64,000 bases of DNA, from contig CAZPJD010000030.1 of NCBI GenBank assembly GCA_964586775.1, forward strand, positions 1 to 64,000, read 5' to 3'. Within the stretch, counting starts at the first letter, position 1. Each line of letters opens with the position of its first letter. Under the pieces are notes generated by a model. That model was given only the letters and a program-made list of their open reading frames with translations. It ran no database searches and was not told the DNA's origin. Source of the stretch: JADLEX01 sp964586775. Lineage in GTDB: Bacteria > Lernaellota > Lernaellaia > JACKCT01. Made by a program: the position numbers and the translations under genes. Shown here piece by piece: positions 35,098-44,161 of this stretch.

Positions 35098-35571
35098 ATG
35101 ACCGACAAACCGTCCGGCGAAAAAATGATCGCCGGGAACCGCAAGGCGTTTCACGACTATCACATCGTGGAGCAGTTCGAGGCCGGCCTTGCGCTCACCG
35201 GCACCGAGGTCAAGTCGCTGCGCGAAGGCCGCGCCAGCTTGCAGGAGGGGTACGTCGATATCCGGGGCGGCGAGGCGTGGCTCGTGGACGTTCACATTCC
35301 GCCTTACTCTCACGGCGGTTACACCAATCACGATCCGTTCCGCCAGCGCAAGCTGTTGCTGCACCGACGGGAGCTCGAAAAGCTCGACGCCAAGGTCCGC
35401 GAGCGCGGTTACACGGTGGTGCCGCTGAAGCTGTATTTTTCGAAGGGCCGCGCCAAGTTGATGATCGGCCTCGCCAAGGGCAAGACGTTTGGCGACAAGC
35501 GCGAGTCGATGCGCGAAGAGCAGGATCGCCGCGAGACCGACCGCGCGATCCGGGATCGTCGGCGAGGCTGA
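35098..35571 (+). CDS. smpB: SsrA-binding protein
   Basis: The 157-residue protein has the SmpB core: NRKAFHDYHIVEQFEAGLALTGTEVKSLR, the PYSHGGYTNHDPFRQRKLLLH loop and a basic C-terminal helix (KGKTFGDKRESMREEQDRR). It binds tmRNA in trans-translation. ATG 35098 follows a short gap after the second ricT-like gene. No tmRNA gene was seen beside it. Confidence 0.96.
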   Translation: MTDKPSGEKMIAGNRKAFHDYHIVEQFEAGLALTGTEVKSLREGRASLQEGYVDIRGGEAWLVDVHIPPYSHGGYTNHDPFRQRKLLLHRRELEKLDAKVRERGYTVVPLKLYFSKGRAKLMIGLAKGKTFGDKRESMREEQDRRETDRAIRDRRRG

Positions 35572-35598
35572 TTTTCCGAAAAATTCCGTTTGGCGCGA

Positions 35599-36156
35599 TC
35601 ACTCCCCCGGCGTCGCCGTGAGAACCTTCGCCTCGACCCGCGTGATGCGCAACCCGCCACCGGAGCGCGCGATCGTGTACGTGGCGTCGGTGTCGGAGCG
35701 AATCACGCGTTCGCCGTCGCGTCCTTCTTCCGCGATGTTCTCGACGACGGTGGCGACGTCCGCCGCGACCGTGATGCGCGAGTCCTCGACGCGGTAGCGA
35801 TAATCGGCCAGCCGCGTGCGCGTCGCGGCCGCCATCTTCAGGTATTCCGGTGCCGGGAGCGTGCGCTCCTGCTGGCCCGTATTCACGACAATCGCGGCAT
35901 CCGGCGCGTAAAGGGCTTCCAGCGTCGCGGCGTCACCCGTCTGCCAGGCGAGTTCGAGACGCAGCAGGAACGCGCGCACCTCGTCCTCGGTCAGCGTGCC
36001 GCCGGGAGCCGAGGAATCCGTCTGAACGACGATGGGTTTATCGGGGCGCGGCGTGGGAGCGGGGCTCGGTTCGACGGGCTGCGTCACCGATTGGCAGGCA
36101 CACGCGAGCAGGATGAACGCCAGCGTGAAGACGCGCATTCGGAATCGCTGATCCAC
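35599..36156 (-). CDS. Small lipoprotein with NTF2/SnoaL-like domain
   Basis: With GTG 36156 the protein has 185 residues; it is preceded by a GGGGGG ribosome-binding site, whereas ATG 36138 has none. The signal peptide ends in CACQS, followed by a Pro/Ala-rich linker. The C-terminal half (EDEVRAFLLRLELAWQTGDAATLEALYAPDAAI) has the NTF2-like fold with a long helix and curved sheet. Ligand or catalytic role is unknown. It is convergent with smpB. Confidence 0.75.
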   Translation of the reverse strand: MDQRFRMRVFTLAFILLACACQSVTQPVEPSPAPTPRPDKPIVVQTDSSAPGGTLTEDEVRAFLLRLELAWQTGDAATLEALYAPDAAIVVNTGQQERTLPAPEYLKMAAATRTRLADYRYRVEDSRITVAADVATVVENIAEEGRDGERVIRSDTDATYTIARSGGGLRITRVEAKVLTATPGE

Positions 36157-36357
36157 GTTCAATTCCCCCCTGGGCTTGTCGCAATCACGCCGCGCAATAT
36201 GGGACGACCGACCGAGCACCGCAAGACAAGACCGAATGGCGGCATTCGGCGGATTTCGGCGTGGATCGACGCTTGACACCCGCGCACGGTCCCCCAACAA
36301 TTCGCACGCGATCGCGGCGGGCGGAACCGGCCGGGACATCGCAAAGATGGGGGTGTC

Positions 36358-38019
36358 ATGACCGGCGAGAGCGCGGGCGTCATCAAAGGCAAACTCGACG
36401 CCGTTCACCCCGCCAAACTCCTGGCGGGTTTTCTGGTCGCCAAGAAGACGGGAATCCTGACGTTTTCGGACGGCGGCGCGCGCCTTGTCATCCACCTGTC
36501 GGACGGGTGCGTGGTGTGCGATCGCAACGCCGTGATTCGCGATCGGAATTTCGCGCAGTACCTCGTGACCCGCGGCCAAATCACGACCGACGAATTGACG
36601 AATTACACCAAGCGCGCCAAGGCCGAGGATCGCCGCCCCATCGATCTGATGATCGATCAAAAGGTGATCGAGCGGCCCGAGGTGGAGCGGCTCGCCGAGG
36701 AGTTTTACGGCAAGTCGGTGCCCGGCCTCTTCGCGTGGAAACGCGGCGAGTATCAGTTTCAGGATCGGGCGATTGAGCACGAGGGGCAGACGACGTCGCC
36801 CGAGCGGGCGGCGACCTTCATCGTCGAGGGCGTCGCGGAAAAATACGACCCGCTCGTCATCAAAGAGCGCCTCGCGAAGCGCATGGACACGCCGCTCAAG
36901 TTGATCGAGGGCAAGGCGTCCGAGACGCCGACCATCGCTGGACTGGTCGACCCCGATATCCTCGCAACCAAAATGCAGATGGGACCCGTGGTGACCGCGA
37001 TTCGACGGGGCGACACACCAGCGCGCATCGTGGCCGACATGGAAGGCCGCCGCACGCACGCGCTCGCCTTCATCTACGCGCTTCTGACGTTGGGGTTTGT
37101 GAAATTCGCCGGCGAGGGGCGTAAGAAGCCGCTGCATGGCGCGGCCAAGCGCGCGGCGGACCCCTTCGAGCGATTGTTCGAAGAAGCCTCTCGCGGCGTG
37201 GATCGGATTCGCGCGCAGGTGGCGTCGGGCCAGATCGCGCCGAAATCGCCGGGGATCGAAGTCGAGATCGAAGAAGGCGAACTCACGACGGGGGCGCTGG
37301 AGGAGAAGCTCCAGAAACTGCTGGAGATCAAGCGGCTCAAGCGGCAGATTCTGGAAGGGAAGGGCGATGCGGATGCGGACGAATTGACGCTGCCGCCCGA
37401 CGAGGAGGACGCGACAATTCCGCCGGCCGCGTCACCGGGGGATTTCGACTTCGATCTCGAAAACGGCGATGCGCCGCCGCCGCAAATTTCGGGTTTCACC
37501 GACTTCGCCGACGACGAAACCTCGTCGCTCGAAAGTATCGACGCACCCGACGGCGGGCCGGGATACAACTTCGATCCGAATCCCGCGGAGGAACTGGTCG
37601 AAGGATTCGGCGATCTCGATCTCGAAACCGCCAACGTCCGTTTCGGTTCCGACGACAGCGTCGAAACGATTCTGGCGGCGCTCAAGAACTTCTGTGACGA
37701 GAATCGGTGGAAAGAAGCCGAGGCCGCTTTCGCCGAACTCACATATCGCGGTTACGAGGGAGCGGACGCGCTCGCCTACGCCGGGTGGGCGCGGTATCAC
37801 GCGGTGGGTGAAGATCCCTTTGCGGCGGGCGCGAGCCTTTTGCAAAAGGCCATTCAGTCGAACCCGAAGCTCGACCTGCCGTTCCTGCTGATGGGACGCA
37901 TCTACCTCGAAGAAAACGACAACGGCATGGCGGAACTCTACTTCGTGCGCGCGATCGAAGTGAATCCGGACTGCTTCGAGGCCAAGGACTACATCCGCAA
38001 GATCTACGGCGGTCGCTAG
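36358..38019 (+). CDS. DUF4388 protein with TPR-like tail
   Basis: The 553-residue protein starts with a DUF4388 domain (about 1-110: GIKGKLDAVHPAKLLAGFLVAKKTGILTF here in the VIKGKLD form, HLSDGCVVCDRN), a second helical region to about 260, a long acidic linker (about 330-430) and a C-terminal TPR-like region (EAEAAFAELTYRGYEGADALAYAGWARYHAVG, ELYFVRAIEVNPDCFEAKDYI). Such proteins occur in myxobacterial-type signalling and gliding contexts. Function is not known; likely a cytoplasmic scaffold. Confidence 0.8.
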   Translation: MTGESAGVIKGKLDAVHPAKLLAGFLVAKKTGILTFSDGGARLVIHLSDGCVVCDRNAVIRDRNFAQYLVTRGQITTDELTNYTKRAKAEDRRPIDLMIDQKVIERPEVERLAEEFYGKSVPGLFAWKRGEYQFQDRAIEHEGQTTSPERAATFIVEGVAEKYDPLVIKERLAKRMDTPLKLIEGKASETPTIAGLVDPDILATKMQMGPVVTAIRRGDTPARIVADMEGRRTHALAFIYALLTLGFVKFAGEGRKKPLHGAAKRAADPFERLFEEASRGVDRIRAQVASGQIAPKSPGIEVEIEEGELTTGALEEKLQKLLEIKRLKRQILEGKGDADADELTLPPDEEDATIPPAASPGDFDFDLENGDAPPPQISGFTDFADDETSSLESIDAPDGGPGYNFDPNPAEELVEGFGDLDLETANVRFGSDDSVETILAALKNFCDENRWKEAEAAFAELTYRGYEGADALAYAGWARYHAVGEDPFAAGASLLQKAIQSNPKLDLPFLLMGRIYLEENDNGMAELYFVRAIEVNPDCFEAKDYIRKIYGGR

Positions 38020-38088
38020 CCGGGTCGCCCACTCCGCGCCGCTTGCATCCATGATTTCCCGCGTCGAAGATGACGACGCGGAGTGCTC

Positions 38089-40137
38089 ATGCCGGTAAAC
38101 TGGTCCGAACGGGGTCTCGAGATCGACGGTGTCGTCGTGCCGATGCTGTCGGGCTCGATGCATTATTGGCGCGTCGCGCGCGCGCTGTGGGATGATTGCC
38201 TGCAAAAGGTCCGCGCGCTCGGCCTTCGCCTCGTTTGCACCTACGTCCCATGGTCGGTGCACGAGATCGAGGAAGGCCGCTTCGATTTTGGCGACATCGC
38301 GCCGGAAAAGGACCTGCGCGAATTCCTGCGTCTCGTGAAAAAAAACGATCTATTCGCCATCGTTCGGCCCGGGCCGCACATCAACGCCGAAATATCCGGG
38401 TTCGGATTCCCCGACCGCATCCTGAATAACGAGCGGATTCAGGCGCAGGGACCCGAGGGCGCGCCCGTGATTCTCCCTGTGCCGCCGATGGGATTTCCCG
38501 TCCCCAGCTACGCATCGGAAAAGTTCTGGAAGGAACTCGGACCGTGGTTCGACGTCGTCGCGGAACAAATTGCGCCGCACCTGCATCCGCGCGGCCCCGT
38601 CGTCATGGTCCAGTGCGATAACGAGTGCAGCTACTTTTTTCGCACGGGCGCGTTTGAGCAGGACTACAGCGACGGCGCGCGCACCTCGTGGAAAGCGTAT
38701 CTCAAGCGCAAGTATCCCGATCCGCGCGAGCTTCAAAAGGTCCACCACACGACCGAGGCGGGTGCGGTTGGGCCCCCGACGCGCTTTCGCGCCTCGCGCG
38801 TCGAGGACCTTCGCCTCTATCTCGACTGGGCCGAGTTCAAGGAACGCATGCTCGGCGACGCGCTATCGCGCATTCGCACCGAGTGGGAATCGCGCGGCGT
38901 GCGCGAGGTGGTCTTTTCGCACAATGTGCCGCCGTCGTCGGGGCGCACGCCGTTCCATATCGAGCGCGACGAACGCGCGCTGGGCACTGTGGGCATGGAC
39001 TTCTACCACCAACGCACCGAGCACGCGGTCGTGAAATCGCGCGTGATGTCGCTCGAAGGCCAGACGCGCCTCGCGTGGTCGCCGGAGTTCGGCGCGGGGT
39101 GCTATCAGGCGTGGGCGCCGATCGATCTGGATGACCATCGTTTCATCACGCCGTACGCCATGATGTGGGGGCTGCGTGGATTCAATTGGTACATGATCGT
39201 CGAGCGCGAGCGGTGGTACGGCTCGCCCATCACGCGGCGCGGCGGAATTCGAAAAGACCACTACGCGTTCTACGCGGACTTTGTCGCGCTCGTTCAGAAG
39301 CACCGCCTATTCGATTTCCGGCGGCAGACGACCGCGTCCGTCGTCGTACCCCGCATTTACGACCGCCTCAGCAGCGTGACCAACGTCTTCGCGCAGATCA
39401 CACCGATGCCTTTCGAGTCGCGTCTCGGATGGGAGGGGCTGTGCCGCGAGGATCGATTCGGGATGACCTACGCCCCGCAGATCGAACACGAACGCATGAG
39501 CCGCGCATTCCTGAATGGGCTCGAGGCCGTCGGCGTCACCGTGCGCACGGCGGACGGAAGCGACGGCGAGATTGCCGGACCGTCGCGCGCGATCTTCTGC
39601 CCGGGTTTCGAATTCATGGATCGCGCGTTGCAGGACCGACTCGTCGAGTCCATGCGCCGGGGGTGCGCGGTCGTCATCGGCCCCGAGGCGCCGTCGCGAG
39701 ACGAGCTGATGAATGAGTACGCCGCGTTCGAGGGTTTTCTCGGCCGGCCGATCGAAGTCCTCGACTGCTCCGTCCAAACGCTGGTCTTCGCCGCGGGCGC
39801 GGGAAAACTCGTGCTCGTCAACGGCCCGCTGGCGCCCGGCGATCCGGCCGCGATGGGTTGCGTCGCCGCGATTGCGCGCCACCTGGGACTGGCGCCCGAG
39901 TGGTCCGTGGACGCCCCCTGCGAACGCACCATCTGGCGGGACGGCGAGCGAACGCTCATTTACGTCGCGAACCCGACCGACGACCCGCGCGTCGCGACGA
40001 TGCAAGCCACGACGCCCGCGCGCCTGAAAGATCTGCACACAGGCGAGGAGCTGTGCGGCGACGAGGCGATTCGCATTGCGATGCCGGCGTGGACGGTGCG
40101 CATCTTCCAACTCGCAGCGGGGGATTCGCCGTGCTGA
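38089..40137 (+). CDS. GH35-like beta-galactosidase
   Basis: The 682-residue protein has the GH35/GH42 barrel features: SGSMHYWRVARALWDDCL near the start, VRPGPHINAEISGFGFP, acid/base region VVMVQCDNECSYFF (DNE, where ENE is usual) and a WSPEFGAG segment that can hold the nucleophile Glu. ATG 38089 has GGAG five bases upstream; GTG 38083 is an alternative. No signal peptide is seen, so it is probably cytoplasmic and acts on an imported galactoside or related sugar. The stop overlaps the start of the next gene. Confidence 0.82.
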   Translation: MPVNWSERGLEIDGVVVPMLSGSMHYWRVARALWDDCLQKVRALGLRLVCTYVPWSVHEIEEGRFDFGDIAPEKDLREFLRLVKKNDLFAIVRPGPHINAEISGFGFPDRILNNERIQAQGPEGAPVILPVPPMGFPVPSYASEKFWKELGPWFDVVAEQIAPHLHPRGPVVMVQCDNECSYFFRTGAFEQDYSDGARTSWKAYLKRKYPDPRELQKVHHTTEAGAVGPPTRFRASRVEDLRLYLDWAEFKERMLGDALSRIRTEWESRGVREVVFSHNVPPSSGRTPFHIERDERALGTVGMDFYHQRTEHAVVKSRVMSLEGQTRLAWSPEFGAGCYQAWAPIDLDDHRFITPYAMMWGLRGFNWYMIVERERWYGSPITRRGGIRKDHYAFYADFVALVQKHRLFDFRRQTTASVVVPRIYDRLSSVTNVFAQITPMPFESRLGWEGLCREDRFGMTYAPQIEHERMSRAFLNGLEAVGVTVRTADGSDGEIAGPSRAIFCPGFEFMDRALQDRLVESMRRGCAVVIGPEAPSRDELMNEYAAFEGFLGRPIEVLDCSVQTLVFAAGAGKLVLVNGPLAPGDPAAMGCVAAIARHLGLAPEWSVDAPCERTIWRDGERTLIYVANPTDDPRVATMQATTPARLKDLHTGEELCGDEAIRIAMPAWTVRIFQLAAGDSPC

Positions 40138-40934
40138 GCCGCGACATCCTCGCCGTCGATCTCGATTCGCGCCACTGGAAGAACCTGATGCGCCTCGCCC
40201 CGGCGAGCGGCGCGGCGATCGCGCCGACGCTCTACGTCTTCATCGAAGACGGGCGATGCGTGAAGGCGATTCACAACAAGCGAGGGCCTGTGCCCGGCGT
40301 GGACTTCGACACGGACCGTGACGACGTGGAGGCGCTGCGCGTGGCACATGACGTCGCACGCGTCGCGCTCGTCCCCATCGAGGCCGTCGGCGAGTTCATG
40401 CACGCGTGGCAGAGCGATTTCGCGATGGAGCTCGACTGGGACGCGCAGATTCTCGGAATCGTTTCGGCGCTATTCGCTTCCGCGAAGTCGCGCATCACGT
40501 GGCATCCGCCGATCGGGCGCTGGCCCGCGCTGCCCAAACTGCCGGGCGCGGGAACGCTCGCGCGAATCTGGCCCGACGAAACGTGCGTCGGTGTTTTCGT
40601 GTTCGATGACCGTGTGCCATTCACGTCGCTCATCCTCGGCAAGTCGGGCGGAAAGATCGCGCTGATGACGACGCTCGACGCGTTTGGTTTGGCTGACGGC
40701 CCTCTCGACTGGAAGGCGCAGCACCGAATGGTCGCGGAGCTTTGCGCCAAATCGTTCACGCCGCTGCACGCCGCGCTCTGGATCGAGCGAGGCGCATGGA
40801 TTGAGATGGTCGCCGGCCCGCGCCCCTTGTCGTACCTGCATCTGGCGACGCGGCGCGGACGCGCCCTCATCTGGCCGCGACCAAAACTCTGGGCTCTCGG
40901 ATTGTGGGTGGCGCGCGTCTTTCGCCGCCTTTAG
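40131..40934 (+). CDS. Unknown protein coupled to the glycosidase
   Basis: GTG 40131 lies within the last codons of the glycosidase gene and has GGGGGA upstream, so the two are coupled. The 267-residue protein has two alpha/beta segments (LSRDILAVDLDSRHWKNLMRL, ARVALVPIEAVGEFMHAWQ) and a C-terminal hydrophobic stretch with Arg at both ends (LWALGLWVARVFRRL). I do not recognise a family. The C-terminus may associate with the membrane. Start and coding are likely real, function unknown. Confidence 0.6.
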   Translation: MLSRDILAVDLDSRHWKNLMRLAPASGAAIAPTLYVFIEDGRCVKAIHNKRGPVPGVDFDTDRDDVEALRVAHDVARVALVPIEAVGEFMHAWQSDFAMELDWDAQILGIVSALFASAKSRITWHPPIGRWPALPKLPGAGTLARIWPDETCVGVFVFDDRVPFTSLILGKSGGKIALMTTLDAFGLADGPLDWKAQHRMVAELCAKSFTPLHAALWIERGAWIEMVAGPRPLSYLHLATRRGRALIWPRPKLWALGLWVARVFRRL

Positions 40935-40937
40935 CGG

Positions 40938-42242
40938 TCACTCGACCGCGAAGGTGAAGACGTCGCGAATCCGCCCCATGTTTTCGGGAAACGGATCAAC
41001 CGTGAACCACACGCCGTCGATTCGCTCGAATACGAGCCCCGCGTTGTCGGAAACCGATGCGAATCCCACGAGGCCGTTGTCGAAATCGACGAGCGACGCG
41101 CCGGTGATGTAGCCGTTCGCGGGAAGGTCGAAACCGTACGATCGACGATCCCACGTGCCGTCTTCGTAGTGCCAGTGTTCCATCTTGTCGAACTTCGACG
41201 TGAAACACACGGCGTCGTCCGCGCCCTGCGCGTTGATATTGGAAAGCGTCCAGTTTTCGCCGTCCTCGGGAAAATTTCCGGTTTTCTGCCACGTCAGGTT
41301 CGAGTAACGCATCGCGATGCCGCGCACGTTGAGCTCACCGCTGGGTTTGGCATATCCCACCGCGAAGGCGTTGCTGTTCGAAACCGCCGCGACGTCGAGA
41401 AATTCGACCTCGTTTTCGGTCAACGTGTAGGACGACGGCTGCCAGTCGTTGCCGTCCCAGTTCAGGATCACGCCCTTGCCGCTCACCACGTTTTGCCCAA
41501 CGGTCCAGCCGAGCGTCTCGCTCGCCATGCCGATGGCGTTGAGCCGGAAGTTCGTCGAGACGTTGGGAAGCGTCATGCGCGAGACAATGCCGTTTTTGAA
41601 GTGCAAAACGAGCCCGATCGTGCCGAGCGGATTCACGGTCTGGCGACCGACCAGATAGGCATCGCCGGGGGCGAGCACGTCGACTCCGCGAAGTTCCCAC
41701 TCGCCGAGCAGCGTGGGGATGTCAATCGGGATCGCGGTCCAAACGTCGTCCTGAATCTTGTACGCGACGCCCGTCATCGAGTTCGTGTTCCAGCCGACGG
41801 CCACGCCCCAGGTTTCGTCGGCGAAGTCCATGGCGTGCAGGGTCACGTTGCCGCTGTCGGGCACCAACACGGTTTCGATGACGCCGTCCTGCAGGCGGCC
41901 GGCAAACGGTTTGTCGCCCTCGCGCGATTCGCCGAGCACCCAGCCGTCCGCGTGTGCTTCGGGCTCCACGGTGTCGTCGTCCGCGTCGTCGTCAGCATCA
42001 TCATCGGTGTCGTCATCGGCATCGTCGTCCGCGTCGTCGTCTGAATCGTCATCTGAATCGTCGTCGCCATCGTCGTCATCGTCGGTCGAATCGTCGTCGC
42101 CCGGCGGTACTGTGATATCGTCGTCATCGTCGTCGTCGCCGAGCAACGGGAAGTCTTCGTCCTCGGGCTCCGATTCCTCCTTCTGACAACCGAATGCGAA
42201 TACGATGGCGACCAGTATTGAAAAGAGGGCGATTCGTTTCAC
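40938..42242 (-). CDS. Asp-rich lipoprotein with propeller-like body
   Basis: GTG 42242 has AGGAGG eight bases upstream; GTG 42251 would overlap it. The 434-residue protein has lipid Cys near 19 (AFGC), an Asp-rich linker of about 60 residues (with units DDDD, DDDS, DDDA), then a body rich in repeats such as WGVAVGWNTNSMTGVAY and NSNAFAVGYAKPSG, typical of WD/kelch-like or photosystem-type propellers. It would sit on the cell surface. Function unknown. Confidence 0.8.
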   Translation of the reverse strand: MKRIALFSILVAIVFAFGCQKEESEPEDEDFPLLGDDDDDDDITVPPGDDDSTDDDDDGDDDSDDDSDDDADDDADDDTDDDADDDADDDTVEPEAHADGWVLGESREGDKPFAGRLQDGVIETVLVPDSGNVTLHAMDFADETWGVAVGWNTNSMTGVAYKIQDDVWTAIPIDIPTLLGEWELRGVDVLAPGDAYLVGRQTVNPLGTIGLVLHFKNGIVSRMTLPNVSTNFRLNAIGMASETLGWTVGQNVVSGKGVILNWDGNDWQPSSYTLTENEVEFLDVAAVSNSNAFAVGYAKPSGELNVRGIAMRYSNLTWQKTGNFPEDGENWTLSNINAQGADDAVCFTSKFDKMEHWHYEDGTWDRRSYGFDLPANGYITGASLVDFDNGLVGFASVSDNAGLVFERIDGVWFTVDPFPENMGRIRDVFTFAVE

Positions 42243-42428
42243 GCGCGGCACCTCCTGAACATGGAATAATTTTCCCTTGCGCCACGGCGCATGTCAAACG
42301 CATTCGCCCAGATTGCCCGGCCCGCGCCGAGCGGAGCCCGCGGCTTTGTGGGCTCCCGAACTTGTGCTAGTTTCGCCCGTGCCTCGACCGACGAATTTTC
42401 CAGAAAGACGACGTGGATTGACGCGCCG

Positions 42429-43160
42429 ATGCCCGAGATCCGAACGATCGTGACGCTGCCGACCTACAACGAGGCGGAAAACATTGCCGAACTCGTTTCG
42501 CGTTTGCGCGTGCTCGGCGCCGAGGTTCTGGTCGCCGACGACAACAGCCCCGACGGCACCTGGCGGATCGTCGAGGGGATGGCGACGACCGATTCGGGAG
42601 TGCATTTGCTGCGTCGAATGGAGCGCAAAGGGCGCGGATTTGCGGGCGCTGAGGCTTTTGCGAAGGCGCTCGCCATGACCCCCGCGCGCATCGTGGAGAT
42701 GGACGCGGATCTGTCGCACCGACCCGAGGACGTGCCCGCGCTGCTCGCCGCGCTCGACGCCGGAGCGGATGTCGCGATCGGTTCGCGCTTCGTAGCGGGG
42801 GGGCGCGACGATCGTCCTTCCGCCGCGCGTCGCCTGCTCACCCGGATCACCACGGGCTTCGCGAGAGCCCTGCTTGGCACGAACGTGCGCGATTGCAACT
42901 CCGGATTTCGCGCGTTCACGGCGAGTGCGATGACCTTGATCGAGCCGGCGACGCTCACGTCCGCGGGGCCCAGCATCGTGCACGAGGTGCTGCTACGCGC
43001 GACGCGCCGGGGCTGCCGCATCGTCGAGGTTCCCATCCGCTTCGTCGACCGCGAGCGCGGTCAGAGCCAGCTCACGCTGGGGCGCTTGCTCGATGGCTTC
43101 GTGCGCATCTTTCGTTTTCGCCGTCTCGCCGCAAGCGGGCGGTTGTGGAGAAATCCGTGA
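42429..43160 (+). CDS. GT2 glycosyltransferase, polyprenol-phosphate mannose synthase-like
   Basis: The 243-residue protein has the GT2 nucleotide-binding strand TIVTLPTYNEAENI, the DDNSPDGT loop, metal motif DADLSHRPED and the GSRFV signature, typical of dolichol/polyprenol-phosphate mannosyltransferases. No membrane segments are seen. It would make a polyprenyl-phosphate sugar used by GT-C enzymes. The next gene starts within its stop (GTGA), so the two are coupled. Confidence 0.88.
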   Translation: MPEIRTIVTLPTYNEAENIAELVSRLRVLGAEVLVADDNSPDGTWRIVEGMATTDSGVHLLRRMERKGRGFAGAEAFAKALAMTPARIVEMDADLSHRPEDVPALLAALDAGADVAIGSRFVAGGRDDRPSAARRLLTRITTGFARALLGTNVRDCNSGFRAFTASAMTLIEPATLTSAGPSIVHEVLLRATRRGCRIVEVPIRFVDRERGQSQLTLGRLLDGFVRIFRFRRLAASGRLWRNP

Positions 43161-44158
43161 GCCTGCCGGATGTCGATGTCATCATCGGGAGCCGCGACGG
43201 CAAGGATCTGCTGCTGCGCTGCCTTGAAAGCGTCTATTTGCAGCGCTACGAGGGGCACGTTCAAACGACGGTGGTCGACAACCACTCGCGCGATCAATCG
43301 AACTTCCTCATCAACTCCCGCTACCCGCAGATCCAGCACATCGTCAACGCGGCGGATACCGGCCAAGCCGCCGCGTACAACGTCGCTTTGTCCAAATCGT
43401 CCGCGCCGTTCGTGCTCTTTTTGGCGCAGGACGCCGAACTCGACCCCGACTTCATCTCGGCGCAGGTGGCCTTGCTCCAAAATACGCCAGGACTCGGCGG
43501 GGCGGCGGCGCGCGTGCTGCTCGGTCACGACGGCCCCGGCGGGCGACTGATCGACTCGACGGGCATTGCGTTACGCGGAGCGCACATCATTCCGCAAAAC
43601 CACGCATCTACGGACGACGATCGCGTGGCGAAGGCGCGCGAGGTCTTCGGCCCGGCGGGCGCGGCGGCGTTCTGGGATCGGCGCTGTCTGGACGCGGTTC
43701 GCGCGGCGTCGGGTCAGTGGTTCGACGAGGATTTGATCGCCGGTCATCTCGATGCCGATCTCGCGTGGCGTGCGCGGTGGCTGGGCTATCGGTTCTGGTA
43801 TAATCCCGCGGCCGTCGCGCTGCATCAGCGTGGGATCCTTTACGCCAAGGACCGCGAACGCGCGAAACGCATGGACGGCCTGCGCGCGCGAAACCGCGTG
43901 CTCGTCTATCGCAAAAACCTGCTCTTCGACGGATGGTCCAGATTTGGCGCGCAGGTGCGCGCGTCGGCGCGGCGAGAGATGTTCGACGTGGCGCGCAAGC
44001 GCGGTGTTTCGAATGGACTTGAAGCGTGGCTCGGTTCGGCGACGCTCGCGCTGAGAATGCGAAAGCGCGCCGCCGAATTCGAGACGCACGCCACGGCCAC
44101 GCCGGAGCGGATCTTTCAGCTCATCTTTTCGCATCGCGCGCAAAGCGGGGAAGGGTGA
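43157..44158 (+). CDS. GT2 glycosyltransferase, rhamnosyltransferase-like
   Basis: The 333-residue protein starts at GTG 43157 with GGAG upstream. It has the GT2 fold (DVDVIIGSRDGKDLLLRCL, VVDNHSRDQS, AQDAELDPD with a DxD-like site) and a His- and Arg-rich C-terminal half. It resembles rhamnosyl and other sugar transferases that build O-antigen or glycoprotein chains. The next gene starts 3 bases later. Donor and acceptor cannot be told from sequence. Confidence 0.85.
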   Translation: MSLPDVDVIIGSRDGKDLLLRCLESVYLQRYEGHVQTTVVDNHSRDQSNFLINSRYPQIQHIVNAADTGQAAAYNVALSKSSAPFVLFLAQDAELDPDFISAQVALLQNTPGLGGAAARVLLGHDGPGGRLIDSTGIALRGAHIIPQNHASTDDDRVAKAREVFGPAGAAAFWDRRCLDAVRAASGQWFDEDLIAGHLDADLAWRARWLGYRFWYNPAAVALHQRGILYAKDRERAKRMDGLRARNRVLVYRKNLLFDGWSRFGAQVRASARREMFDVARKRGVSNGLEAWLGSATLALRMRKRAAEFETHATATPERIFQLIFSHRAQSGEG

Positions 44159-44161
44159 ACG

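Noticed and set aside
35572..36357. A tmRNA gene next to smpB
   Set aside because: No tRNA-like ends or tag-peptide frame were found around smpB.
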